From positions 147,913 to 211,912 of the forward strand of contig CAYNOT010000008.1 in assembly GCA_964398945.1 (NCBI GenBank): DNA of 64,000 nt, in the 5' to 3' direction. The position numbers and the translations under genes are program-made. This document shows, one piece after another, positions 8,958 through 17,850 of the stretch. Positions within the stretch are counted from its first letter, which is position 1. Each line of letters begins with the position of its first letter. Origin of the DNA: JBGTGG01 sp964398945. GTDB lineage: Bacteria; Bacteroidota; Bacteroidia; Cytophagales; Cyclobacteriaceae. Below the pieces are notes generated by a model. That model was given only the letters and a program-made list of their open reading frames with translations. It was not told the origin of the DNA and did no database searches.

Positions 8958-9518
8958 TTGACAAAACGTATAGACTTGATGACCGATGAACAGCTTATGG
9001 AGGCCGTAAAAAACGGGGAGCTTCAGCATGCGTCTATACTTTTTGAACGGTATCATAAACGCATTTTTAACTTTTTGGCACGGATGGCATTCGATAGGGC
9101 TTTAGCAGAAGATTTGACACAAAACGTATTTATGCGGATGCTGAAATACAGCAACAGCTTCCGCACCGGGTTAAGTTTTCAAGCGTGGATTTATACTGTG
9201 GCGAAGAATGTTTTTTACGACCACTTCCGCGCGAACAAAAACAAAATTTCGGACTATGTAGAGGTAGGGAACTTGGGCGATTGGTTGCGTGATGAAAACG
9301 AATCGCATGAGCAGGAGGAGCGCGAGCAGATGCTCCACCGATCAATGGCCTTATTAAGTGATGAGCAACGGGAACTTTTGATCCTGACCCGTTTTCAAAA
9401 TATGAAATATGAAGCGGTGGCCGCAATCATGAACACCACCGTATCAAATATCAAAGTGAAAGTACACCGCACGATTCAAAAACTTAGGGAGCATTATTTT
9501 CAACTAGAAGAGAATTGA
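8958..9518 (+). CDS. ECF RNA polymerase sigma factor
   Basis: A 186-residue sigma-70 family ECF factor. Region 2 (about 20-90) has ILFERYHKRIFNFL and EDLTQNVFMRML. Region 4 (about 125-180) has the helix-turn-helix YEAVAAIMNTTVSNIKVKVHRTIQKLR. The frame opens at a TTG at 8958 with AAGG six bases upstream. An ATG at 8979 (MTDEQLMEAV) is an equally possible start. The next gene overlaps or abuts its stop and encodes a membrane protein with a short N-terminal cytoplasmic part, the standard place for a cognate anti-sigma factor. Two secreted beta-strand proteins downstream are likely part of the same stress regulon. Confidence 0.9.
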   Translation: MTKRIDLMTDEQLMEAVKNGELQHASILFERYHKRIFNFLARMAFDRALAEDLTQNVFMRMLKYSNSFRTGLSFQAWIYTVAKNVFYDHFRANKNKISDYVEVGNLGDWLRDENESHEQEEREQMLHRSMALLSDEQRELLILTRFQNMKYEAVAAIMNTTVSNIKVKVHRTIQKLREHYFQLEEN

Positions 9519-9520
9519 TT

Positions 9521-10279
9521 ATGGAAGAGGATAAACTAGTACAACTATTGACCGATTACCTGGATGGCAATCTTTCCGAAGATGAAATCCTGGCAGTGGA
9601 AAAGGAGTTGGCCAACAATGCAACTGCCCGAAAAATCCTGGAACAGTTGAAAGAAATGCTGGGCGCTATCGATACGAGCGTTGAACTCTCACCAAGCCCA
9701 TCGCTGCAACAAAATTTCTCGGCATTCCTGAAAACGGAAATTGACAAGAAGGAAGACCGCAAAATATTGTTTTTCGATTCTGTCTATTTTAAAGTGGCAG
9801 CAGCGGTATTGATGCTGATCGTAGCCGGTGGTGTAGGATTCTTTATTGGTGGACAACGCAATACATCCGATTTAGCAGAGAAAAGTGAAGTTGCGCAAAC
9901 ATTGCTATTGGCCAAACTTGACAATCAATATTCTGTGAGCCAACGGCTAATCGGAATAAATGAAGTATATGAAGCCACACCGGATGATGCCCTTGTGAAA
10001 GCATTGATCAAGTTGATGAATGATGATACGAATACAAATGTCCGCTTGGCTGCAGTAAGTGCGTTGGCAAGGTTCTATGATGAACCATTTGCACGCCAGG
10101 CATTGCTTGATGCTTTGTCAACACAGAGCGATCCATTGGTACAAATAGAATTGATTCAAATACTTGTCTATAAGAAAGAACAAGAAGCCGTAAAACCGCT
10201 TGAAAATATTATCAACAATGACCAGACTTTACAGGCAGTAAAAGATGAGGCACATGCCGGCTTGTTTAGTCTCTCTTAA
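9521..10279 (+). CDS. Membrane-anchored HEAT-repeat protein, putative anti-sigma factor
   Basis: 252 residues from the ATG at 9521. A TTG at 9515 would add two residues but sits inside the sigma stop region. The N-terminal ~80 residues (LLTDYLDGNLSEDEILAVEKEL) resemble the sigma-binding helical part of anti-sigma factors but lack the zinc Cys/His ligands. A transmembrane helix (about 84-106, AAAVLMLIVAGGVGFFIGG) follows. The outer part carries HEAT-like repeats (NVRLAAVSALARF, DPLVQIELIQIL). Position immediately after the ECF gene plus this topology support an anti-sigma role. That role is inference from context. Confidence 0.7.
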   Translation: MEEDKLVQLLTDYLDGNLSEDEILAVEKELANNATARKILEQLKEMLGAIDTSVELSPSPSLQQNFSAFLKTEIDKKEDRKILFFDSVYFKVAAAVLMLIVAGGVGFFIGGQRNTSDLAEKSEVAQTLLLAKLDNQYSVSQRLIGINEVYEATPDDALVKALIKLMNDDTNTNVRLAAVSALARFYDEPFARQALLDALSTQSDPLVQIELIQILVYKKEQEAVKPLENIINNDQTLQAVKDEAHAGLFSLS

Positions 10280-10339
10280 AAGAAATGAACCTCGCGAATT
10301 CATAGTAAACAAAAACTCAAAACAGAAAACTATTTTAAC

Positions 10340-11107
10340 ATGAAAAAAATAACGACAACAATACTTTCACTTTTGATTATCGTCAGCAGTGGTATCGCCC
10401 AGGAGTATAAGCTGGCGAAGAGTTCAGGAAAACTGGTCATTAAAGAAGTGGGAAGTGTAAGCATTGAAGGATACGCAGGAAATGAAATTGTTTTTACTTC
10501 CATGGATTACAAGAGTGAAAGGGATAAACGTGCGGAGGGATTGAAAGCAATCAATAGCATGGGGCTGGAAGATAATACCGGGATCGGGCTTTCGGTGATT
10601 GACAAAGGTGCAACCATTGAGGTATATCAATTAAAAAAGAACGATGGCCCGAAAATTAAAATCATGGTGCCGAAGGGTGTTTCTATTTCTTATTCCCACA
10701 GCTCACCGCATGGCAATAATTTGAAGCTTAAAAATGTTGAAAGTGAAATTGAGATTTCCACCGTTCACAACAGCGTTCATTTAGAAAATGTAACGGGCCC
10801 GATGGCCGTGAAAACCGTGCACGGTGATATCGATGCCATTCTCAGCGACAACATTAAAAACCCGGTGAACATTGTTTCCGCACATGGCGCGGTGGATGTA
10901 ACCATCGCAAGCAGTGCCAAGTTGAATATTTCGATGTCCACCAGCTATGGCGAACTATTTGTGGATCCGGCCATCAAAATTGAATTCGAGTCAAAGGATG
11001 ATTGGAAGGTGTATGGTTCCAATAAAGTTAAAGGAAAGATCAATGGTGGCGGGCTTGAGTTCACGCTTTCATCTTCCCACAACAATATCTACTTACGGAA
11101 GAAGTGA
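10340..11107 (+). CDS. Secreted DUF4097-like beta-strand repeat protein
   Basis: 255 residues with a clear signal peptide (MKKITTTILSLLIIVSSGIAQ). The mature part has repeated short beta-strand units with alternating hydrophobic residues (IEISTVHNSVHLENVTGPMAVKTVHGDIDAI), typical of DUF4097 / putative auto-transporter-adhesin head proteins that fold as right-handed beta helices. It follows the sigma/anti-sigma pair in the same direction and has a paralogue directly downstream. Function unknown. Probably a periplasmic or surface protein induced by envelope stress. Confidence 0.65.
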   Translation: MKKITTTILSLLIIVSSGIAQEYKLAKSSGKLVIKEVGSVSIEGYAGNEIVFTSMDYKSERDKRAEGLKAINSMGLEDNTGIGLSVIDKGATIEVYQLKKNDGPKIKIMVPKGVSISYSHSSPHGNNLKLKNVESEIEISTVHNSVHLENVTGPMAVKTVHGDIDAILSDNIKNPVNIVSAHGAVDVTIASSAKLNISMSTSYGELFVDPAIKIEFESKDDWKVYGSNKVKGKINGGGLEFTLSSSHNNIYLRKK

Positions 11108-11160
11108 TTTAATCGGGATGGAGTTGCCAACAATTCCATCCCCTTATTAAATAAAAAATT

Positions 11161-11907
11161 ATGAGATCAATTGTTTATTTGCTACTGCTCGTTTCAACAA
11201 CGGCATTGGCGCAAACGAATATCGAGAAAACAGTTTCTGTCCCTCCGGGAAATACACTGGTGATGGTTTTTGATTATCCGGAATTAATCCAGGTGAAAAC
11301 ATGGGACAAGAAGGAGGTACTGATAAAAGGTTCCGTCAGTATCAACCGTGGTGAGAATGATGATGCTTTTGAACTGGTTTCAAAGAACGAGGGCAAGGAA
11401 ACCATTATTACTTCGGGTATTAAAGACAAAGAGAACCTTCCGCAACGGATTTTGATAAAGAAAGGGGACGAGGAATTTTATTTCAAGGCCAAAAACTGGA
11501 AAGACCCTGAGGTACAGAAATTTTTGGATGAGAATGGCCGGGAATATACATACATGTCGAATGGGGTGATCAAGGAAATAAAATTGGAAATCTTTGTGCC
11601 GAAAGGAATGCAAACGCGGATCGAAGCAAAGTATGGATTGGTGGAAATAAAAAATTTCGATGCCCCTTTGACAGTTGATGCAAAATATGGAGGGGTAGAC
11701 GCCACGATTTCTTCTGCTATTACGGGTGAGTTGTTTGCCCGGACTCAGTACGGTGAGATTTATTCGAACCTGGATGTAAAGCTTGCTGCTGATTGGGATG
11801 GTTCAAGGATCCCACCCAGCAAATGGACAGAAGTGGGCACAAAATTTGGCGCGGGCCCGAAGTACAGTTTGGAATCAAAATATGGCAAGGTTTATTTGAG
11901 GAAGTAA
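11161..11907 (+). CDS. Secreted DUF4097-like beta-strand protein, paralogue of the preceding gene
   Basis: 248 residues with a signal peptide (MRSIVYLLLLVSTTALAQ). The C-terminal half repeats AKYGLVEIKNF, AKYGGVDATIS, TQYGEIYSNL and SKYGKVYLRK. These Tyr-Gly-centred strands match the STSYGELF / GSNKVKGK pattern in the preceding protein. That points to a tandem duplication within the same operon (53-bp gap). Probably exported and part of the ECF-controlled unit. No enzymatic motif is visible. Confidence 0.65.
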   Translation: MRSIVYLLLLVSTTALAQTNIEKTVSVPPGNTLVMVFDYPELIQVKTWDKKEVLIKGSVSINRGENDDAFELVSKNEGKETIITSGIKDKENLPQRILIKKGDEEFYFKAKNWKDPEVQKFLDENGREYTYMSNGVIKEIKLEIFVPKGMQTRIEAKYGLVEIKNFDAPLTVDAKYGGVDATISSAITGELFARTQYGEIYSNLDVKLAADWDGSRIPPSKWTEVGTKFGAGPKYSLESKYGKVYLRK

Positions 11908-11932
11908 TATTTCTGACCCAACCTGAATAGAT

Positions 11933-11970
11933 GGGATTTTTCGAAACTTGTTCAAGTCTCGAAAAATTCC
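11933..11970. terminator. Hairpin ending the ECF operon
   Basis: Arms 11933-11949 and 11954-11970 pair over 17 positions with one G-U pair and one mismatch around a GTTC loop. The core is TTTTTCGA.ACTT/AAGT.TCGAAAAA. It is nearly symmetrical, with T and A runs inside the stem, so it can work in either direction. It covers the ATG at 11931 and so argues against that codon as the start of the next gene. Confidence 0.6.
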
Positions 11971-11984
11971 ATTTAACTTTAAGG

Positions 11985-12467
11985 ATGGCGAATAGTTTTG
12001 AAAAAAGACGCGGGCTATGGAAGGCCGTCCTTGTTGCGGGGCTACTGGTAGGCACGTTGGATATATTGGCGGCCATCATCCAAACGCTCATAAATGGTAG
12101 GGAGCCACTAATGATGTTGAAGTTTATTGCCAGTGGTGTTTTTGGAAAGTCCGCGCTTACAGGGGATACTGCGTATGCTTTTTTTGGATTGTTCTTTCAC
12201 TATTGCATTGCTATGGTATGGACCACCATTTTTTTTATCGTGTACCCTAAAATCAATTTCCTCGCAAAGAACAGGATTGCCACCGGAATAGGGTATGGGT
12301 TTTTTGTTTGGGTTGGCATGTCGCAAATTGTATTGCCACTTTCGAATACACCCGCATTGCCCTTTAATTTGAAAGGGGTCATTATCGCTGTTTTGATCCT
12401 TATCGTTGCGATTGGGATCCCGCTTTCTTTTATGGCAAAAAAATTTTACCGGAAGGGGAATAGCTGA
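11985..12467 (+). CDS. Small integral membrane protein of unknown function
   Basis: 160 residues with four predicted transmembrane helices (about 13-31, 63-87, 96-118 and 130-150). The first carries GLLVGTLDILAA. The pattern resembles a family of uncharacterised Bacteroidota membrane proteins with a FIASGVFG motif. I choose the ATG at 11985 (MANSFEKRR). The in-frame ATG at 11931 lies inside the upstream hairpin, and TAACTTTA just before 11985 looks like a -7 box. Last chromosomal-type gene before the Cas9 island. Confidence 0.6.
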   Translation: MANSFEKRRGLWKAVLVAGLLVGTLDILAAIIQTLINGREPLMMLKFIASGVFGKSALTGDTAYAFFGLFFHYCIAMVWTTIFFIVYPKINFLAKNRIATGIGYGFFVWVGMSQIVLPLSNTPALPFNLKGVIIAVLILIVAIGIPLSFMAKKFYRKGNS

Positions 12468-12796
12468 CCCCTAAGGAACCATTGTTTATGAAAAAACATC
12501 TTGCCCAACGTGTGCCCTAACTTTTTGTCTTGCATGCCCAACAAGTGGGGTTGTTTGGAGGTTACGTTTTGACAAAAGAAGGTGTTTATTGGTTTTTTTA
12601 AAGCGGGTTTCATTCGCGTATTCCCCTAGATTTGACAAGGACATTTCCAACCCGCCAAAATAATCAGAAGCCCATCCAGTATAAGGGAAATGCCATAGTT
12701 TACAGTCGAGCCATTGGTTTGACAGAAGTTGACGGTAATGATTTGTAGGTTTAGTGAAGGGAAGGGGCCGGATGAAAATAAGATGTTTGAGGGGAT
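12468..12796. other. Non-coding stretch at the left edge of the Cas9 island
   Basis: About 330 bases between the membrane-protein gene and the tracrRNA. I find no supportable ORF, no second copy of the CRISPR-repeat-like sequence and no regularly spaced repeats that would make an array. The only long minus-strand frame here (12626-12817) runs through the tracrRNA terminator and is not a gene. Confidence 0.6.
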
Positions 12797-12890
12797 AAAA
12801 AAAGACGACCCCGACAAGTCGGGGCCATCTTAAATGTTTTCACAACGGAATAATCCTTATTGTGATTTGCTTTCAATAAACGATTGGTAA
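12797..12890 (-). ncRNA. tracrRNA for the adjacent Cas9
   Basis: Read on the minus strand this has the parts of a type II tracrRNA in order. An anti-repeat (about 12885-12859, with TTGAAAGCAAATCACAA) comes first. Next is the nexus-like AAGGATTATTCCGTTGTG (12856-12839) with AAGG...CCGTT pairing, then an AAAACATTTAA linker. Last is a GC-rich terminator hairpin (GACCCCGAC-type stem, 12808-12825) and seven T (plus-strand A, 12797-12803). From memory, Bacteroides/Flavobacteria type II-C repeats begin GTTGTGATTTGCTTTC, which is the complement of this anti-repeat. The 5' end is estimated. It is transcribed away from cas9, and the ~35 bp between them must hold both promoters. Confidence 0.82.
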
Positions 12891-12924
12891 ATTTATAAAT
12901 AGTTCGAGTTTAATCTAAAAACTT

Positions 12925-15900
12925 ATGAAAAAAATTTTGGGGCTTGATTTGGGGACTAACTCAATTGGTTGGGCTTTGATTCAACAGGATTGTGAGAATA
13001 AGCAAGGTGAAATCCTGGGAATGGGAACACGAGTTATCCCAATGAGCCAGGATATTCTTGGTGATTTTGGCAAAGGTAACTCGGTTTCACAAACTGCCGA
13101 ACGTACAAGATTTAGAAGTACAAGACGGTTAAGAGAAAGACATTTGCTCAGGAGGGAGAGATTACACCGCGTATTGAATATACTGGGTTTCCTACCTGAA
13201 CAATATGCCTCGCAAATTGATTTTGAGAAGAGGTTAGGTAAGTTTAAAGATGAAACCGAACCGAAATTGGCGTATAACGGAAGAGATTTTATTTTCAGAA
13301 AGTCTTTTGAAGAAATGTTGACAGATTTCAAACAGAGTCAACCCGAATTACTAAACAGAAAGAACAAAAAAGGTGAGTTAGCAAAAATTCCATACGATTG
13401 GACCATTTACTATTTACGTACGAAGGCTTTATCTAAGAAAATAGAAAAAGAAGAATTGTCCTGGATTTTACTCAACTTCAATCAAAAGCGAGGTTATTTT
13501 CAGTTAAGAGGAACTGAGGAAGAATTTACTGAAGATGACTCAACTGAAGTTCTTTCTTTGAAAGTGTTAAAGGTTGTAAAGGGGGAAAAAGATAAAAAAT
13601 ATAATAAGTACTGGCACACGATTGACTTAGAAGGAGGATACAACTACCAAGCGGCATTTTACGGAGATATTTCTGGATGGACTGGAACTATAAGAGATTT
13701 TGTGATAACAAAAGAAGCTCTAAAAGATGGCACAACGAAGTTTCGTATCTCATCTTTACCAACGTTAGACGAAATAGATAAACTGGATAAAAAGGCACAG
13801 AATAAACTGTATGGTAAAATAAAAATCAAAACAGAAAATGAAATAGATAAATCCAAAAAGACAGTTGGCACATACATCTATGATACGCTCCTTCAAAATC
13901 CCAAACAGAAAATAAAAGGCAAGCTGGTTCGCACCATTGAGCGCAAATTCTATAAGGATGAACTAAGGCAAATTTTACAAAAGCAAAAGGACTTTCATCC
14001 CGAACTGCATAGTGATGACTTATATAACGACTGTATAAGAGAACTATATAGAAACAATGAAGCGCATCAATTTCTGTTAAGTTCAAAAGATTTTGTGCAT
14101 TTGTTTTTGGATGATATCATTTTCTACCAGCGTCCATTGCGTAGCCAGAAATCATCTATTGGCAACTGTACTTTGGAATACAGAAAATACAAGGATGAAA
14201 CTGGATCGGAACATATGCAATACCTGAAAGTCATTCTCAAATCAAATCCTTATTACCAGGAGTTCCGCATCTGGCAGTGGGTGTACAACCTATCCATCTA
14301 CAAAAAGGAAGATGATAGCAATGTAACTGCCGAATTTTTAAGCAGTGTGGAAGATTGGGAAAACCTGTTCGATTTTCTAAATAACCGAAGAGAGATTGAG
14401 CAAAAGCCTTTGATAAAATACTTTCTGGAAAAAAAAGGGTTGAAAGGAAAAGTGCTCAGTGCCGAAGTGGAAAAATACCGTTGGAATTATGTGGAGGATA
14501 AAAAATATCCCTGCAATGAAACCAAAACACTTATCAGCACAAGATTAGAGAAAGTTGAAAATGTCCCTGACGGGTTCCTTACAAGGGAAACCGAACAAAA
14601 ACTCTGGCACATTATCTATTCGGTAACGGATAAAACCGAATATGATAAAGCCCTAAAATCTTTCGCGATAAAGAATCAATTGGATGAAGTTTCGTTTGTA
14701 GAAGCATTCAGAAAATGCCCGCCATTTAAAAGCGAATACGGGTCATATTCCGAGAAAGCGATTAAAAACTTACTACCCTTAATGCGCTTGGGGGAATACT
14801 GGAGTTGGGATAAGATTGATGAAAAGTCAAGGGCAAGGATAGAAAAGATACTAACAGGCGAATATGACGAAAGCATTAAGAACCGTGTAAGAGAAAAAGC
14901 CTTGCATCTTACGCAGCAAAATGACTTTCAGGGTTTGCAATTGTGGCTCGCACAGTACATTGTTTATGGCCGCCACTCCGAAGCAGCGATAGCAGGCAAA
15001 TGGAATTCGGCAGATGATTTGGAGCAATACCTGGAAGATTTCAAGCAACATTCGCTTCGTAACCCGATTGTAGAGCAGGTCGTTACCGAAACACTTCGGG
15101 TAGTAAAAGATATTTGGGTAAAATATGGCAATGGGGCTAAAGACTTCTTTGACGAAATCCATATTGAGTTGGGCAGGGAAATGAAAAATACTGCTGATGA
15201 CAGAAAAGAAATAACTAAGAGAATTTCGGAGAACGAAAACACCAACCTTCGTATCAAAGCCTTACTGGCTGAAATGATACATTACAATGAAGTGGAAAAT
15301 GTGAGTCCTTTTTCGCCTATGCAACAGGAAATACTGAAAGTGTATGAAGAAGGTGTTCTCAATTCCAACATTGAAATTGGAGACGATATTCTGAAAATCA
15401 GCAAAGCGGCCCAACCTTCATCGGTAGAAATAAAACGGTACAAATTATGGCTTGAACAGAAGTATCGTTCGCCTTATACGGGTGAAATTATTCCACTTAA
15501 TAAACTATTTACACTGGAATATGAAATAGAACACATCATTCCGCAAAGTCGCTATTTCGATGACAGCTTTAGTAATAAAGTAATTTGCGAAGCTGCTGTA
15601 AACAAATTAAAAGATAATCAGCTTGGGTACGCGTTTATTAAGAATCATCATGGAGAAAAAGTACAGTTCGGTAACAAAACTGTTCAGATTTTTGCGATAA
15701 AAGACTACGAGGATTTTGTAAAAGAGCATTATGCCAAAAACCGGGGCAAACGCAATAGACTATTAATGGAAGAAATTCCTGATAAGATGATTGAAAGGCA
15801 AATGAACGATACAAGATATATCAGTAAATTCATCTCATCAGTATTATCCAACATTGTGCGTGCCGAAACCAATGATGACGGTGTTAATTCCAAAAACCTC

Positions 15901-17847
15901 ATACCTGGGAACGGAAAGATAACTAATGAACTCAAACAAGACTGGGGGCTAAATGATGTTTGGAACGAATTAATTTTACCGCGTTTCGAGCGGATGAACC
16001 TATTAACCAATTCAACTCATTTCACTGCATGGAATGAAAATCATCAAAAATTCTTACCAACAGTGCCTTTGGAGCTTTCTAAAGGCTTTTCAAAGAAAAG
16101 GATAGACCACCGCCACCACGCCATGGATGCCTTGGTGATTGCCTGCGCAACGAAAGATCATATAAACCTGCTTAATAACAAGCATGCCAAATCAAAAGAG
16201 CGATTTGACTTAAACCGAAAACTGAGAAGGTTTGAAAAAATAGCGTACAACCATCCTCAGACCGGAGAACGCGTTGAAAAGGAAGTGCCTAGAAATTTTA
16301 GCAAGCCTTGGGCAAACTTTATCGCTGATGCCCGAAACGCTTTGGAAAACATCGTGGTCAGCTTCAAACAAAACCTGCGCGTTATCAACAAAGCAACTAA
16401 CCATTATGAAAAATGGGTGGAGAAAGATGGGATTAAAGTGAAGGAATTGCAGGAACAAAAGGGAACGAATTGGGCGATTAGAAAACCAATGCACAAAGAC
16501 ACCGTTTCAGGTTTAGTCCAATTAAGGAAGAAAAAAACCGTTTCACTAAATGCTGCACTGGATAATGTGAGCGACATAGCAGACAAAAACCTGAGAAAAG
16601 AAATTCAGTCGATGCAGGCTAAAGGTTTGGACAAAAAGAAAATCAACAAGCATTTTAAAGATGCTGACAATTTATGGAATGGTCAGGATATTTCAAGGGT
16701 CGAATTTTACTATTGGGAAAAAGACAACGTAGCTTCAAGGGTTTCGCTCAATGATACTTTTGATGAAAAACGTATTGAAACCATTACCGATACCGGTATT
16801 CAGAGGATATTACTTAGCCATCTGAACAATTATAAAGGTCGCTTGGATGAAAAGGGGAAAGAGATAGCTGCACCACTCTTAGCATTTTCACCAGAGGGCA
16901 TAGAGGAGATGAATAAGAATATTATTACACTTAATAATGGGAAATCGCATCAACCTATTCTTAAAGTCCGCACGTATGAACCTAAGGGTAATAAATTCAA
17001 TGTGGGACAAACTGGGAATAAGAAAAAGAAGTATGTAGAGGCTGCCAAAGGTACTAACCTGTTCTTTGCTATATATCAGGATACAAATGGAAAAAGAAAT
17101 TACGAAACTATTTCACTGAACATTGTAATCGAACGCCAAAAGCAAGGGCTTAGCTCCGTTCCATTGGAAAATGAAAAAGGTGATAAATTATTGTTTCATC
17201 TCTCACCTAATGATTTGGTGTATGTGCCGACAGAAGACGAATTAGCTAACCAATCCAAAATAGATTTTACCAATTTGTCTAAAGAACAAGTAAAACGGAT
17301 TTATAAGTTTACAGATGGCAGTGGTGTAATGGCAAATTTTATTCCAGCAACCATCGCAGAAGTTATTTTTAATATGAACGAAAAAAAACAGAAAGAGAAA
17401 AACATTAAGTTCTTAATTAAAAATGGTGGCGAAGTGGATTCGGATAGTGAGGGTAAGGATAAATATCTTCAGAACGAAGTTGGTGTAGGTTCGCAAGGTT
17501 CAAAAAAAGAAAGAGCGTTTACAGGGGAAATGATGAAAGAATCTTGTATCAAACTAAAAGTATATCGGCTAGGAAACATTATGACGGCTAATCATCCAAA
17601 GAATCACAACCACCCACAATCATCAGGCGACAGTAATGTTGTCAATGAACCATCAGCGACCTATTCTTCTTTCAATAAAATCACCATCTTCCAATCCATT
17701 GAAGAAGAAAATGAACATACCTGGCGCCAGTACGCTTCCATGACACCGGAAGAAAGCCTTGCTGCGGTTACGCGAATGCGGCTTAATACATTTCCGCATT
17801 TAAATACCAACCTTAAACCCTGGGGCAACACCCTTTATTTTGACTGA
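12925..17847 (+). CDS. cas9: Cas9 endonuclease with a C-terminal fused extension
   Basis: 1640 residues, a single open frame. RuvC-I has Asp8 (GLDLGTNSIGW). The Arg-rich bridge helix is at about 55-80 (RTRFRSTRRLRERHLLRRER) and RuvC-II has Glu748 (IHIELGRE). HNH has His870 in EIEHIIPQSRYFDDSFSNK, and RuvC-III has His1065 and Asp1068 (DHRHHAMDA). REC lies between the bridge helix and RuvC-II. The WED/PAM-interacting part begins after ~1100. All nuclease residues are present, so it should cut both strands. The Cas9-like part seems to end near residue 1552 (CIKLKVYRLGN). A linker rich in Asn/His/Pro/Ser (1553-1584) then leads to a ~56-residue domain (1585-1640, KITIFQSIEEENEHTWRQYA). That domain looks like the small partner of the NTase gene 3 nt downstream. 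No cas1, cas2 or array is nearby. It is longer than the 1000-1450 residues usual for type II-C. Confidence 0.93.
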   Translation: MKKILGLDLGTNSIGWALIQQDCENKQGEILGMGTRVIPMSQDILGDFGKGNSVSQTAERTRFRSTRRLRERHLLRRERLHRVLNILGFLPEQYASQIDFEKRLGKFKDETEPKLAYNGRDFIFRKSFEEMLTDFKQSQPELLNRKNKKGELAKIPYDWTIYYLRTKALSKKIEKEELSWILLNFNQKRGYFQLRGTEEEFTEDDSTEVLSLKVLKVVKGEKDKKYNKYWHTIDLEGGYNYQAAFYGDISGWTGTIRDFVITKEALKDGTTKFRISSLPTLDEIDKLDKKAQNKLYGKIKIKTENEIDKSKKTVGTYIYDTLLQNPKQKIKGKLVRTIERKFYKDELRQILQKQKDFHPELHSDDLYNDCIRELYRNNEAHQFLLSSKDFVHLFLDDIIFYQRPLRSQKSSIGNCTLEYRKYKDETGSEHMQYLKVILKSNPYYQEFRIWQWVYNLSIYKKEDDSNVTAEFLSSVEDWENLFDFLNNRREIEQKPLIKYFLEKKGLKGKVLSAEVEKYRWNYVEDKKYPCNETKTLISTRLEKVENVPDGFLTRETEQKLWHIIYSVTDKTEYDKALKSFAIKNQLDEVSFVEAFRKCPPFKSEYGSYSEKAIKNLLPLMRLGEYWSWDKIDEKSRARIEKILTGEYDESIKNRVREKALHLTQQNDFQGLQLWLAQYIVYGRHSEAAIAGKWNSADDLEQYLEDFKQHSLRNPIVEQVVTETLRVVKDIWVKYGNGAKDFFDEIHIELGREMKNTADDRKEITKRISENENTNLRIKALLAEMIHYNEVENVSPFSPMQQEILKVYEEGVLNSNIEIGDDILKISKAAQPSSVEIKRYKLWLEQKYRSPYTGEIIPLNKLFTLEYEIEHIIPQSRYFDDSFSNKVICEAAVNKLKDNQLGYAFIKNHHGEKVQFGNKTVQIFAIKDYEDFVKEHYAKNRGKRNRLLMEEIPDKMIERQMNDTRYISKFISSVLSNIVRAETNDDGVNSKNLIPGNGKITNELKQDWGLNDVWNELILPRFERMNLLTNSTHFTAWNENHQKFLPTVPLELSKGFSKKRIDHRHHAMDALVIACATKDHINLLNNKHAKSKERFDLNRKLRRFEKIAYNHPQTGERVEKEVPRNFSKPWANFIADARNALENIVVSFKQNLRVINKATNHYEKWVEKDGIKVKELQEQKGTNWAIRKPMHKDTVSGLVQLRKKKTVSLNAALDNVSDIADKNLRKEIQSMQAKGLDKKKINKHFKDADNLWNGQDISRVEFYYWEKDNVASRVSLNDTFDEKRIETITDTGIQRILLSHLNNYKGRLDEKGKEIAAPLLAFSPEGIEEMNKNIITLNNGKSHQPILKVRTYEPKGNKFNVGQTGNKKKKYVEAAKGTNLFFAIYQDTNGKRNYETISLNIVIERQKQGLSSVPLENEKGDKLLFHLSPNDLVYVPTEDELANQSKIDFTNLSKEQVKRIYKFTDGSGVMANFIPATIAEVIFNMNEKKQKEKNIKFLIKNGGEVDSDSEGKDKYLQNEVGVGSQGSKKERAFTGEMMKESCIKLKVYRLGNIMTANHPKNHNHPQSSGDSNVVNEPSATYSSFNKITIFQSIEEENEHTWRQYASMTPEESLAAVTRMRLNTFPHLNTNLKPWGNTLYFD

Positions 17848-17850
17848 CTT

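Noticed and set aside
11931..11984. Longer start (ATG 11931) for the membrane protein
   Set aside because: These codons fall in a 17-bp hairpin that closes the upstream operon. ATG 11985 follows a -7-like box.
12626..12817. A 63-codon minus-strand frame beside cas9
   Set aside because: It runs through the tracrRNA terminator hairpin and T run, and its composition is not protein-like.
12468..12924. A CRISPR array next to cas9
   Set aside because: Only one repeat-like segment (12859-12885) is present, and it is explained by the tracrRNA anti-repeat. No regular repeat-spacer pattern is seen on either side of cas9.
15532..15540. Inactivated HNH in Cas9 because Glu replaces Asp before His870
   Set aside because: From memory, many Bacteroidota Cas9 proteins have EIEHIIPQ. 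The catalytic His and later Asn are intact.
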